This document shows, piece by piece, positions 11,357-20,252 of a stretch of DNA of 42,017 nt; positions within the stretch are counted from its first letter, which is position 1; every line of letters starts with the position of its first letter. The notes below the pieces were generated by a model, which was given only the letters and a program-made list of their open reading frames with translations, had not been told where the DNA came from and searched no databases. Source of the stretch: Fibrobacterota bacterium (GTDB lineage Bacteria > Fibrobacterota > Fibrobacteria > UBA11236); the NCBI GenBank assembly GCA_023249635.1, contig JAHFCH010000028.1, positions 1 to 42,017 on the forward strand, in the 5' to 3' direction. The position numbers and the translations under genes are program-made.

Positions 11357-13735
11357 GTGACAGTAAACAAGCGGGTAAATGCCGCGCCGGAACCCCCGAA
11401 AACCGGGCCCTGGCCGCATTATTTGGGAGCCTTGGGTCTCGCCGCGATTCTGTTCGCATTTTCCGGTTGCGGCGAAAAATCCGCGACCGGGACGGATGCG
11501 AAACCGGAAGCGAAAATCCCTTTTGATTCGGGCGTAGCGGGGCTGCCTGACGCCGCGCCTACCGGCATCCTGGAGGCCAAGGACGGCGATACCGTGCATC
11601 TGAAGGTGTCCTATGTGGCGAAATGGGTATCGGGCCGCAAGGTCCGGATGCTCGCCTACAACGGCTCCGTGCCGGGGCCCACCCTCAAAGTCCCCCAAGG
11701 CGCCGAGATCGTGCTGCTGTTGGAAAACGAAACCAATCTTCCCACTTCGCTGCATTCCCATGGGGTACGCCTGGATTACCGTAACGACGGAGTTCCGGGT
11801 ATCACCCAGGTTGCGACGGGAGCGGGTCAGGCCTTCGTCTATCATATCCGGTTTCCGGATGCGGGGATTTTCTGGTACCATCCGCATTACCGCGAAGATT
11901 ACCAGATGGAACTCGGCTTATACGGGAGCTACCTGGTTACGCCGAAGGATAGCACCTATTGGCCGCCCGTACACCGCGAAGTGGTGTTGATGTTAGACGA
12001 CGTAGCGTTGCGCGGCAACGTGCTGCAACCTTTCTACAGCAATCTTCCCGATCATTCCCTGATGGGTCGTTTCGGAAACGTGATGATGGTCAATGGGGAT
12101 ACCGCCTTCACCATGCATGTGAAACGCAACGAAGTCATCCGCTTTTACGTGGTGAACGCTTCGAACGCGCGCGTTTACAACCTGCAATATTCGCGGGATA
12201 TGGATCTCAACATCCTGGGGGCGGACAATGGCCGCTTCGAATACCCATCCAGCCGCGAGAACTATATCGTGGCGCCCTCGGAACGGGCCATCTTCCAGCT
12301 CTGGTTCAACGACGGTTTGGGCGATTACGATACCCTGGATCTATGGAACGCCAATCCGGCCGGTTTGAAGGTGCTTGCGCGCTTCGTGTACGATGCCGAT
12401 ACCGCCAAACCGGATCTCAGCGGAAGCATCACGTTGCGGCAGAGCCCGCAGGTGGCGGCGTCCATTGATCCCTTCCGCTCCGCTTTCGATAAGCTCCCGG
12501 ACGAAGAGATCCTGCTCACCGGGTTCATGGACATGTCCGCGCCATTGGCGAAAGCCGCGGCCGTTCAACATGATCCCGATCCTTCCAACCGCATGGGGGT
12601 GGAGTGGAGCGACAGCGTACATGGGCCGGCTATGTTGGCCATGAACGAATTGTCGAACGCCGGCAATATGCATTGGGTCATCCGGGACATGAAGACCGGA
12701 AAGGAGAACCACGACATCAATTGGGTTTTCCAGCGCGGCTCAAAGGTATTGATCCGGGTGCGGAACGATACCACCCTCTTCAGTTCCGATCCGAAGATCA
12801 TGAACCATCCCATGCCGCATCCCCTGCATTTCCATGGGCAGCGATTCCTGGTGGTGCGCGAGAATGGTAAAGCGCCCTTGGAGGGGCTGGCCTGGCGCGA
12901 CAGCTACCTCATCGGCCGCGGTTTCACGGTCGACTTGCTCCTGGACGCGGACAATCCCGGCGATTGGATGTTTCATTGCCATATCGCCGAACACCTGGAA
13001 GACGATATGATGGGCCACTTCCACGTCGTTGATTCGGTACTCGGGAAACCCGATTTCGAATGGACCTTGAGCCTGGGCTTGGCAGCGCGCCTCGATTCCC
13101 TTCGCCGCGACACCAGCGTCGCCATGGAAGTGCCGGCTACCGTTACCGGCTCGGTCAATGCCCGCCCCTCAGCGGCGCCCGCCACCACGGCTTCCGCCCT
13201 CGATGGTTCCCTGTACGTGATCCCTCCCGGAGGTTCCGTACCTATCGCGGCGGCCCTGGGGGCCTACGGAGCGTTCACGTTCCCGTCGACGGTATTGGGT
13301 ACGGCCGAGACCGGCGTGGTGAAATTCTTCCTGAAGTCGGCGGCCTACCGTCCGGTGCCGGATACCTTGCGCCTGACCTTGGATCGCCGCGGCCGCTTCG
13401 TCTGGAGCCTTGACCTGGACTTGGCCGGCGATACCGCATTCACGGCCCTGCGGACCGAGACCGGGGCCGTCAGCCATATGCAAGGAGAGGTTTCCGGCAA
13501 GGTGAACGGGTACGATGGGTCCAGCTTGCGTGATACGCTATATTTCCGGAATATGATCTATCCCGAATTGTTCGTGGACGCCCCGCTGGACGCGACCGGA
13601 AACTTCCGCTTCGATGCCGCCGACATCGTGGGCTCCCTGGACGGCCTGCATGACATGAAGATTTTCCTCAAGCCCCGCAGTGGTCAGCGTCAGTTCGATC
13701 CGGATACCCTGCGCTTGCACGTGAGCATTCCTTGA
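11357..13735 (+). CDS. Multicopper oxidase lipoprotein with C-terminal extension
   Basis: A protein of 792 residues from a GTG start. A hydrophobic segment ending FAFSGC suggests a lipoprotein. The four copper motifs of a three-cupredoxin oxidase are all present: HSHG (His133, His135), WYHPH (His175, His177), HPLHFHG (His488, 491, 493) and HCHIAEHLEDDM (His540, Cys541, His542, His546, with Met551 as type 1 axial ligand). It should reduce oxygen to water while oxidising a metal ion or organic donor; the donor cannot be told. Residues from about 575 to 792 are an extra beta-rich region of about 220 residues that ordinary CueO or laccase-type enzymes lack. Its TGA stop overlaps the likely TTG start of the next gene. 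Confidence 0.92.
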   Translation: MTVNKRVNAAPEPPKTGPWPHYLGALGLAAILFAFSGCGEKSATGTDAKPEAKIPFDSGVAGLPDAAPTGILEAKDGDTVHLKVSYVAKWVSGRKVRMLAYNGSVPGPTLKVPQGAEIVLLLENETNLPTSLHSHGVRLDYRNDGVPGITQVATGAGQAFVYHIRFPDAGIFWYHPHYREDYQMELGLYGSYLVTPKDSTYWPPVHREVVLMLDDVALRGNVLQPFYSNLPDHSLMGRFGNVMMVNGDTAFTMHVKRNEVIRFYVVNASNARVYNLQYSRDMDLNILGADNGRFEYPSSRENYIVAPSERAIFQLWFNDGLGDYDTLDLWNANPAGLKVLARFVYDADTAKPDLSGSITLRQSPQVAASIDPFRSAFDKLPDEEILLTGFMDMSAPLAKAAAVQHDPDPSNRMGVEWSDSVHGPAMLAMNELSNAGNMHWVIRDMKTGKENHDINWVFQRGSKVLIRVRNDTTLFSSDPKIMNHPMPHPLHFHGQRFLVVRENGKAPLEGLAWRDSYLIGRGFTVDLLLDADNPGDWMFHCHIAEHLEDDMMGHFHVVDSVLGKPDFEWTLSLGLAARLDSLRRDTSVAMEVPATVTGSVNARPSAAPATTASALDGSLYVIPPGGSVPIAAALGAYGAFTFPSTVLGTAETGVVKFFLKSAAYRPVPDTLRLTLDRRGRFVWSLDLDLAGDTAFTALRTETGAVSHMQGEVSGKVNGYDGSSLRDTLYFRNMIYPELFVDAPLDATGNFRFDAADIVGSLDGLHDMKIFLKPRSGQRQFDPDTLRLHVSIP

Positions 13736-14448
13736 GCCCGGCCCCCGCTGGTCCGGTCGGCATCCTGGGCGCCATGGATGCCGAGATCGCCGCTTTCCTG
13801 GCCCATGCGGAATCCATCACGACGGAATCCTGGCACGGATTCGAATTCCATTCGGCGCGCATGGAAGGCCGCGACGTGGTCCTGGTCAAATGCGGTATCG
13901 GCAAGGTATTCGCGGCCCTGGTCAGCCAACGGCTCATCGACGTCTACGCGCCCTCCCGCCTCATTTTCACCGGCGTGGCGGGGTCCCTCAATCCCGCATA
14001 CGCTATCGGAGACGTAGTGGTTTCCGGCGATTGCGCGCAGCATGATGTGGATGGCGGCGCATTGGGATTCGAGCGCGGGAATCTGCTGTATACCGATCTC
14101 CGGTTTTTCACCGCCGACCCGGAGTTGGCGCGCCTGGCCCTGGCGGCTCCGGCGAATGGCCATCGCATCCATTCGGGACGCATACTAACCGGGGATCAAT
14201 TCATGACCCGGGACGAGATCAACCATCACCGTTACCTGATGGAGGAACTGGCAGGGGATGCGGTGGAAATGGAAGGCGCCGCCCTGGCCCAGGTCTGCGC
14301 GGTCAACAAGCTGCCGTTCGTAGTCGTGCGCACCATCTCCGACAAGGCGGACGGCGATGCCGTCCATGACTTCACGAAATTCCTGCCGGTGATCGTGAAT
14401 AACTCCTACGCCATCGTCCGCCATATCCTGGCGAACCTGGGTTCTTAG
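13732..14448 (+). CDS. mtnN: 5'-Methylthioadenosine/S-adenosylhomocysteine nucleosidase
   Basis: A protein of 238 residues (family about 230). The N-terminal GILGAMDAEI carries the catalytic acid (Glu18). VEMEGAALAQVC carries Met180/Glu181 for ribose binding, and RTISDKADGDA carries the second catalytic acid (Asp204). It hydrolyses methylthioadenosine and SAH to free adenine, recycling methionine and feeding AI-2-type products. The only start ahead of the GAMDAE motif is TTG at 13732, which lies inside the TTGA formed with the multicopper oxidase stop; the next ATG (13774) would remove the active site. This implies translational coupling to an unrelated gene. Confidence 0.93.
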   Translation: MSPAPAGPVGILGAMDAEIAAFLAHAESITTESWHGFEFHSARMEGRDVVLVKCGIGKVFAALVSQRLIDVYAPSRLIFTGVAGSLNPAYAIGDVVVSGDCAQHDVDGGALGFERGNLLYTDLRFFTADPELARLALAAPANGHRIHSGRILTGDQFMTRDEINHHRYLMEELAGDAVEMEGAALAQVCAVNKLPFVVVRTISDKADGDAVHDFTKFLPVIVNNSYAIVRHILANLGS

Positions 14449-14458
14449 CGGTTTCGGC

Positions 14459-15112
14459 TCAGCGACCCTGCCACAGGCGCGGGCCGGGCAGGGAATTGCG
14501 GGGAGCGCTGCCCGGGATGGGTCCCGCGCCTTCGCGCAAGATCTCCGGGGTTTCACCCACCAGGGAAATGACCGTAGTGGGGGTGATGGGGAGCGGTCCC
14601 AGGTCCACGATCAAATCAACCAGGTGGCCGTAGGTCTCCTCGATATCCGCGGGATCGATAAAGCTGTCCTCTTCCTTGATCTTGGCGGCGGTTGTCAGGA
14701 TGACGGCCTCGGGATGCATGGCGAAGAGGGTATTGGTGAACGGGCTCTCGGGCATGCGCACGCCGACCTCGGGACGATTCACGTCGAGTATCTTGCGGGC
14801 GCGCACCGTGGCGGGCAGAACGAAGGTATACGGCCCGGGCACCACCGCCTTCATATAACGGAAGGCCGAGGTTTCCACTTTGGCGAACTCGGACAGGGCG
14901 CCGAAGTCCCGAACCATAATCGCCATCAGGTACTTCTTCATGGCCCGCTTCATATGGTACAGCTTGTTGACGCCTTTTTTCGAGAGGGCGTCGCAACCCA
15001 TGGAATAGCCGGAATCGGTGGGGTAGACCACCACTTGTCCGTCGGCGAAGGCCTCCAATACCTTTCGCATCAGGCGGACTTCCGGATTCCGGGGATGAAG
15101 CTCTAAGCGCAT
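14459..15112 (-). CDS. YrdC/Sua5-fold protein, YciO-like
   Basis: A protein of 217 residues. It has the YrdC-fold core: VVVYPTDSGYSMGCDALSKKGVNKLYHMKRA (nucleotide-binding KxR/SxN region), AIMVRDF, PGPYTFVLPAT, VGVRMPESP and PTTVISL. In the family these proteins make threonylcarbamoyl-AMP for the t6A37 modification of tRNA. The spacing and the LEL-HP-NP N-terminus look closer to YciO than to TsaC or Sua5, so a role in t6A synthesis is plausible but not certain. It is the last gene of a leftward group after the kinase and yraN, 36 bases downstream of yraN. Confidence 0.85.
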   Translation of the reverse strand: MRLELHPRNPEVRLMRKVLEAFADGQVVVYPTDSGYSMGCDALSKKGVNKLYHMKRAMKKYLMAIMVRDFGALSEFAKVETSAFRYMKAVVPGPYTFVLPATVRARKILDVNRPEVGVRMPESPFTNTLFAMHPEAVILTTAAKIKEEDSFIDPADIEETYGHLVDLIVDLGPLPITPTTVISLVGETPEILREGAGPIPGSAPRNSLPGPRLWQGR

Positions 15113-15148
15113 GCAGCGAAGATAGTTATTTGGCCTAAGCCATGGCCG

Positions 15149-15541
15149 CTACAGGTAGCCGGACCCATCGGGTATGAAAGCCGCCTCGATATGCTCGATA
15201 TCCGGCTTTCCCTGATCGCGCAACTCCACGCCCACCACGTCGAAACGCATGTCGCGGTTCTCCTGGCCATGTTGCCAGCAATAGCGTTGGGCCAGCCGTT
15301 GCAGGCGCCGGATCTTGCGGGCGTCGATGCGTTCCAGGGGACGTCCCGCGCCGGAGACGCGATTCGCTTTGACTTCCACGAAGACGAGAGCCCCGTTGGG
15401 CGCATCGACCACGAGATCGATTTCACCGCGGCCGAACCGGTAGTTGCGGCGCACCAGGCGATAACCCTTGGCGAGCAGGTGATCGAGGGCGTGATCTTCG
15501 CCGCGGCGGCCGGCGCCGCAGTGGCTTTCCGGGAGGGACAT
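15149..15541 (-). CDS. UPF0102 family protein, YraN-like nuclease fold
   Basis: A protein of 130 residues (family about 120). Its GEDHALDHLLAKGYRLVRRNYRFGRGEIDLVV...LVFVEVKANR is the hallmark of the YraN family: a restriction-endonuclease-like PD-(D/E)xK core with Glu and Asp in GEIDLV and E-x-K in VEVKA. Its biological role is poorly established; a Holliday-junction-resolvase-like function has been suggested from the fold. The frame is open further upstream, but that part is antisense-like overlap with the kinase. The ATG at 15541 shares one base with the kinase stop (TGATG), so the two are coupled. Confidence 0.88.
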   Translation of the reverse strand: MSLPESHCGAGRRGEDHALDHLLAKGYRLVRRNYRFGRGEIDLVVDAPNGALVFVEVKANRVSGAGRPLERIDARKIRRLQRLAQRYCWQHGQENRDMRFDVVGVELRDQGKPDIEHIEAAFIPDGSGYL

Positions 15542-17043
15542 CAATCGTAGGGGAGGCCCACGAAACGGACTTCGCGCACGGCCATGGGCTTGGCGGCCGC
15601 GCCGTTCGCGGCACCGGAAAAGAAGCGCAGCTTGGCTTTTTCCAGAATGGTCCCCGGCACGGCCAGGAATTGCGGAGCGTCGGTTTCGCCCAAGGCGAAG
15701 CGCAACGGTTTCCGTCCTTCTACTTCCAGGCTCACCGCGCGCGGGGCCGCGTACCCGGGCGTGGATCCGTCCGGAGATTGGAATCCCGCTTCGATGACGA
15801 AGCCCGTCACCAATTGCTTTTGCGCGAAGGCGATTTCGATCTCGGCTTCCTCGCGTCCGGCGGGAGCGGCCCAGGCGGTCGAGCGCTTGCCGTCGGCCAG
15901 GTTTTCCGCGACCGCGGAGCCGTTCGGGCCGCTGCCGGCCGCGGGTCCGGAGACGGAAACGGGGGAGACCCAATGTTGGCCGGCCGCGCCCGCTGATGAG
16001 GGCCGCAAGATAAGATATGCCATGCCCGCCACGATGATGGCGAACAAGGCCAGGATGCCCCACAGGTAACCGCGCGAGACGGCCATCGCATCAGGCAGAT
16101 AACGGCGCTCGCGACCGCGGCGATCGGTGATGCGTAAATCGCTGGGCATGTTCGCCTTGGCATCCGGCAGCGCGGGAGAAGCGAGATCCACGTAATCCAG
16201 ATGCGCCGAATCGAGATCCTTCAGCAATTCATCGGCGTTGAGGTAGCGCTCGCCCTTCGACTTCTTGAGGCATTTGGCCACGATCAATTCCAAGCGGGGC
16301 GGCACGTCCGGGCATTTCTTGGAAAGCAGGGGAGGCGTCTCATGCACCTGCTTGTAAGCCACCGCCAGGGGAGTATCGGCCAGGAAGGGCGGACGTCCTG
16401 TGATCATCTCGAACATGATGACGCCCAGCCCGTATATATCGCTTTGGCCATCCACCATGCCGCCTTCGCATTGTTCCGGGGCCATGTATTCGGGAGTACC
16501 CATGGCCATGCCCGTGGTCGTGATGCTGGGCGCGTCCACCACCTTGGCGATACCGAAATCGGAGATGAAGACCTTGTCCCCGGGTTCCACCATGATGTTG
16601 CCGCTCTTGATGTCACGATGCACGATCTCGTTCTGGTGGGCGTATTTCAAACCGCGGCAGATCTGTTTGGCGATGGAAATGATGCGCGCGTATTCCAGCC
16701 GCTTCTCTTGCTGGATGAGCTTGCTCAGCGTGGTGCCCTGGATGTACTGCATGGCGATGAACTTCTGGCCGTCCACGTCGCCGTAATCATAGATGGTAAC
16801 GATGTTCTGATGCTGCAGGCGGGAAATGGCGTAGGCTTCGGTAAGGAAGCGTTCGGAGAATTCCGAGTTACGCGCCAGCAGGCTGGGAAGGATCTTCAGG
16901 GCCACCACGCGTTCCAGGCCCGGTTGCACGGCCTTGTACACGTCCCCCATGCCACCTTTGCCCAGGTGCTCGAGCATGGTATAACCGCCGAAGCGTTTTT
17001 CCGCGATGGCATCGGATTCGGTTGGGTTGAGCGCCGCTTCCAT
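15541..17043 (-). CDS. Membrane Ser/Thr protein kinase with extracytoplasmic discoidin-like domain
   Basis: A protein of 500 residues. Hanks-type kinase domain (about 18-280): P-loop GKGGMGDVYKA, VALK Lys50, C-helix Glu69, HRDIKSGN (Asp144, Asn149), DFG (162-164) and GTPEYMAPE; all catalytic residues are intact. A juxtamembrane stretch with RRGRERR is followed by one transmembrane helix (327-346). The C-terminal part (about 357-500) is predicted outside the cytoplasm. Its VAENLADGKRSTAWAA..., VTGFVIEAG and VREVRFVG look like a discoidin or NADase-type glycan-binding sandwich. It probably senses a wall or surface ligand and phosphorylates cytoplasmic proteins. The gene is divergent from a second kinase across about 300 bases and is followed by yraN. 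Confidence 0.9.
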   Translation of the reverse strand: MEAALNPTESDAIAEKRFGGYTMLEHLGKGGMGDVYKAVQPGLERVVALKILPSLLARNSEFSERFLTEAYAISRLQHQNIVTIYDYGDVDGQKFIAMQYIQGTTLSKLIQQEKRLEYARIISIAKQICRGLKYAHQNEIVHRDIKSGNIMVEPGDKVFISDFGIAKVVDAPSITTTGMAMGTPEYMAPEQCEGGMVDGQSDIYGLGVIMFEMITGRPPFLADTPLAVAYKQVHETPPLLSKKCPDVPPRLELIVAKCLKKSKGERYLNADELLKDLDSAHLDYVDLASPALPDAKANMPSDLRITDRRGRERRYLPDAMAVSRGYLWGILALFAIIVAGMAYLILRPSSAGAAGQHWVSPVSVSGPAAGSGPNGSAVAENLADGKRSTAWAAPAGREEAEIEIAFAQKQLVTGFVIEAGFQSPDGSTPGYAAPRAVSLEVEGRKPLRFALGETDAPQFLAVPGTILEKAKLRFFSGAANGAAAKPMAVREVRFVGLPYD

Positions 17044-17133
17044 GGAAATCCCTTTCCGCTAGGAAGCCTAACGCCCGGGAGGCCCGTAGTTACAGGGCCT
17101 GGGACGGAAAGCTTCCTGCCCGAATTTACAGAA

Positions 17134-17139
17134 ATTATA
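17134..17139 (-). promoter_or_regulatory. Candidate -10 (TATAAT) of the leftward kinase, in the 297-base divergent gap
   Basis: A perfect TATAAT on the minus strand, about 91 bases upstream of the kinase start, with no good -35 at 16-18 bases. The rest of the gap (17044-17340) shows no convincing gene or repeat. Confidence 0.4.
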
Positions 17140-17340
17140 GGAAAAAAGTGTGGCCGTAGTCCCTATAAACCGGTGCGGACTGCAAGCGGATCCGGGGCCT
17201 GTCCGGATCGGATCAGCAGCACGGGAGAAGCTCGCTAGCGATCCCGGTCTGAGCGGAAGCGGCGTTATTCCCGGCATATCAATGGCTTGGCCACTACTAC
17301 GCCTTCGGTAAGCCGGCGCGTGTTATTACCTTCCCCAGTA

Positions 17341-19029
17341 ATGGTCGTCCGTTACGGTCGTTACGAAGTGCTGTACAAATTGGGCCAAGGCGCCATGGCA
17401 CAGGTATTCCTGGCCAAGGATCCCGTGTTGTCCCGTTTCGTCGCCATCAAGGTCCTGCATACCGATGTGGCGGCGCGCAAGGACGTGTTGCAACGCTTCT
17501 TCAACGAAGCCCGCACCGTGGCCGTGGTGCGCAATCCCCATGTGGTGGAGGTTTTCGATTTCGGACAGGAGGGGAAGGACCTCTACCTGGTGATGGAATT
17601 CGTCGACGGCCTGAGCCTGCATGGTCTGCTCCGGCAATTGGGGGATCCCCATCACGAAGCTTCCGCGGGCGCTCTGGTAACGGAGCATCCCCGCTCCCAG
17701 GAACCGATTTACGCTCCGCTCGATTCCACCGTGGCCGCGGCCCTCATGTGCCAGGCCGCCGAAGGTCTCACCCTTGCGGCCCAGCATGGAGTGGTCCATC
17801 GCGATATCAAGCCCGAGAACCTGATGATCAATTCCCAGGGATATCTCAAGATATCGGATTTCGGAATAGCGCATGTCCAGGACGACAGTCTCACCAAGAC
17901 CGGCGCCGTGCTGGGATCCCCGCTCTACATGTCCCCGGAACAGGCCCGCGGGCAGAAGCCCATCACCTCCCAGGCCGATATGTTCTCCCTGGGCGCCGTA
18001 TTCTATGCCTGCCTGGTAGGGCATCCGCCTTTCAAAGGGCGGAGTATCACCGATCTGTTCCGGAAGATAGCCAGCGAGCCCCATGCGCCGCTGTGGCGTC
18101 TGCGGCCCGACCTTGACCCTGCCCTGGGTAACCTGGTCGATACCCTGCTGCAGAAGCATCCCGGCGATAGGGGGGGCGGTCCGCGCTGGCTGCATCGCCA
18201 ACTCAAAGGCTACCTGATGGCGCTGGGCGTCATGGACCCGGCGGAGCTCATCGGCGGCTACGTCAAGGAATTGTCGGCCCGGGGCATCCAGACCACCTGG
18301 AAGCTCGATGGCCGTGGGGGCACCTTGCCCATGGGTCCCCGTTCCACGGTGCGCTCGCGGGCGGCTTCCATCTATACCGCGGGGACCCTACCTGCCGAAT
18401 CCTTGCCGGTGGGCACCGTCGGGGAGCGGCCGCAACGGGAAAGCGTACGGCGCCGTCCTGCCCTGTCCCTGTACGCCTCCATGGCGGCGCTGGCCCTGGG
18501 GGTCGGTGCCGGCGTCTGGGAATGGAGCCGAAGGGACCCGGACCTGTCTCGGGACCATTTACCTGCCCCGTCGCGCGAAGCTTTGCGGGGGACGGGGAGC
18601 AAATCGGCCATCGCGGGAGGCGTCGCGGAAGGCGGACTTCACTCGCGGGTCGCGGCCGCTCCCGAAGGCCCTGCATCGGTTTCCGAGCCGGGTAACACCG
18701 CGGAGAATGCCCCCGAAGCTGCGGAAGAAACCGCGATCCCGTCCGCGGGCAACCCCAGTAGCACGCAAATTACCTCGGGTCAGGCGGTAGCCGTGCTCTT
18801 GCTTAAAAGCTCTCCGCCCTTCTCGGAGGCCTACGTGGACGGGCGATTCGTGGGCGTGACGCCCGTGCGAATCGATCCCCTGGAACCGGGACGGCACCGG
18901 GTCATCCTGCGAGCGAAGGGCGTCGCCCTGCTCGATACCATACTGGCCCTGCCTCCGGGCTCCCATGCCCTGAAATTCCATCTGGAATCTGGCGCGCCGA
19001 CCCGGGTCGCCGTTTACCCCGAAGACTGA
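17341..19029 (+). CDS. Membrane Ser/Thr protein kinase with C-terminal PEGA domain
   Basis: A protein of 562 residues from ATG 17341. A TTG at 17287 would add 18 residues, but the added stretch contains TTA-TTA and is unlike coding sequence here. Kinase domain: LGQGAMAQVFLA, VAIK Lys37, HRDIKPEN (Asp155), DFG (173-175) and GSPLYMSPEQ. A roughly 30-residue insertion precedes the catalytic loop (GDPHHEASAG...EPIYAP). One transmembrane helix is near 375-395, then an Ala/Glu/Ser-rich linker, then a PEGA domain (about 483-550: VDGRFVGVTPVRI.PLEPGRHRV). PEGA domains are surface-structure-associated beta modules. Ligand and substrates are unknown; the FHA-lytic-transglycosylase protein about 8 kb away is one possible partner by inference. 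It is convergent with the aminotransferase gene. Confidence 0.9.
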   Translation: MVVRYGRYEVLYKLGQGAMAQVFLAKDPVLSRFVAIKVLHTDVAARKDVLQRFFNEARTVAVVRNPHVVEVFDFGQEGKDLYLVMEFVDGLSLHGLLRQLGDPHHEASAGALVTEHPRSQEPIYAPLDSTVAAALMCQAAEGLTLAAQHGVVHRDIKPENLMINSQGYLKISDFGIAHVQDDSLTKTGAVLGSPLYMSPEQARGQKPITSQADMFSLGAVFYACLVGHPPFKGRSITDLFRKIASEPHAPLWRLRPDLDPALGNLVDTLLQKHPGDRGGGPRWLHRQLKGYLMALGVMDPAELIGGYVKELSARGIQTTWKLDGRGGTLPMGPRSTVRSRAASIYTAGTLPAESLPVGTVGERPQRESVRRRPALSLYASMAALALGVGAGVWEWSRRDPDLSRDHLPAPSREALRGTGSKSAIAGGVAEGGLHSRVAAAPEGPASVSEPGNTAENAPEAAEETAIPSAGNPSSTQITSGQAVAVLLLKSSPPFSEAYVDGRFVGVTPVRIDPLEPGRHRVILRAKGVALLDTILALPPGSHALKFHLESGAPTRVAVYPED

Positions 19030-19052
19030 CTTAATCCGGATTCGATCGGAGA

Positions 19053-20249
19053 TTAGCGGAGAGCGGCCAGGCCGGCCGCCAGGCGATCGAGGGCCAGCCC
19101 CAGGGTATCCAAGGCGTTGGCGAAGGAGATGCGCATGAAGCCCTCGAGGCCGAAGGCGCTGCCCGGCACCGTCGCGAGCAATTGCGTATCCAGCAGGTAC
19201 TCGCACAATTCCATGGAAGTGCCTACGGTTTTCCCGGCGTGCGATTTCCCCAGATAGGCTTGCACGTTGAAGAAGGCGTAGAACGCCCCCAGGGGAGGAA
19301 ATACTTCCAGGCCCGGGATGGCGGCCAGGCGTTCCAGGGTCAGGGTACGGCATTCATCCAGATGCTTACGCAGTTCCGTAGGGAAGCCCTGGTCTTCCAG
19401 GAGCGCGGCGGCCGCGGCGAATTGCGAGGCATTGGCGGGATGATGGGTGCCGTGGCTTTGGATGGCTCCAATGGCGGCCGCCAGGGCCGGAGGGGCGCCG
19501 GTGTAGCCGATGCGCCATCCCGTCATGGCGAAAGCCTTGGACATGCCGTTCACGGTAATCGTCCGTGCGAAGATGTCCGGGCTCAGGGACGCGATGCTTA
19601 CGTGCCGGGCTCCCGCATACACGATATGCTCGTAGATCTCGTCGGACAGGCAATACAGATCATGTTTGACGATGACCTGGGCCAAGGTCTTGAGCTCGGC
19701 CTCGGAATAGACGGCGCCTGTGGGATTGCCGGGCGAATTCAGGATCACGAGTTTGGTTTTCGGAGTCACCGCGTGTTCCAATTGCATCGCCGTGGCTTTG
19801 AATCCGGACTCCATCGGGGTCGGGATCAGGACGGGAACCCCGCCCAGAAAGCGCACCAGCTCGGGATAGGTTACCCAGCAGGGGGATGGGATGATCACCT
19901 CATCGCCCTCTTGCACCAGCGCCAGCAAAGCATTGAACACAGCATGCTTGGCGCCGCTGGAGATGATGATATCCGTGGAGGAATAGGCCAGCCCGTTCTC
20001 GCGCGCGAACTTGCTGCTTACCGCATCCTTGAGAGCGGGAAGACCCGTCACCGCCGAATACTTGGTGTGTCCGGCTTCAATGGATTTGATGGCCGCCTGC
20101 TTGGCATGCGGAGGGGTGTCCAAATCGGGCTCACCCGCGCCTAGGCTCAGAACGTCCTTACCTTCGGCCTTAAGGCGCTTGTACTTGGCATCGATGGCGA
20201 CGGTCTGGGACGTGGAGATGCGTCCGGTACGCGCTGCAAGCGGTTTCAT
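19053..20249 (-). CDS. Class I pyridoxal-phosphate aminotransferase (aspartate aminotransferase-like)
   Basis: A protein of 398 residues of fold type I, subgroup I-gamma. The substrate and cofactor residues are in place: LGAGEPDLDTP, SSGAKHAVFN, NSPGNPTGAVY (Asn175), LSDEIYEHIVY (Asp203, Tyr206), Schiff-base Lys238 in NGMSKAFAMTGWRIGY, and the C-terminal carboxylate-binding Arg in FMRISFA. The family includes aspartate aminotransferases and some enzymes with broader or prephenate activity. It begins 3 bases after ilvD, so the two form a leftward pair; this leaves open a role in nitrogen transfer linked to branched-chain amino acid synthesis. Confidence 0.92.
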   Translation of the reverse strand: MKPLAARTGRISTSQTVAIDAKYKRLKAEGKDVLSLGAGEPDLDTPPHAKQAAIKSIEAGHTKYSAVTGLPALKDAVSSKFARENGLAYSSTDIIISSGAKHAVFNALLALVQEGDEVIIPSPCWVTYPELVRFLGGVPVLIPTPMESGFKATAMQLEHAVTPKTKLVILNSPGNPTGAVYSEAELKTLAQVIVKHDLYCLSDEIYEHIVYAGARHVSIASLSPDIFARTITVNGMSKAFAMTGWRIGYTGAPPALAAAIGAIQSHGTHHPANASQFAAAAALLEDQGFPTELRKHLDECRTLTLERLAAIPGLEVFPPLGAFYAFFNVQAYLGKSHAGKTVGTSMELCEYLLDTQLLATVPGSAFGLEGFMRISFANALDTLGLALDRLAAGLAALR

Positions 20250-20252
20250 GCT

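Noticed and set aside
13539-13546. TATATTTCC promoter-like string
   Set aside because: It lies inside the multicopper oxidase coding region in sequence that encodes conserved-looking protein.
15542-16063. Open frame extending the YraN-like gene upstream to 16063
   Set aside because: The added part overlaps the kinase C-terminus on the same strand in another frame and is Arg/Gly-rich shadow sequence; the family begins at the ATG at 15541.
17287-17340. TTG start for the PEGA kinase
   Set aside because: The added 18 codons include TTA-TTA and have no ribosome site; ATG 17341 directly precedes the kinase fold.
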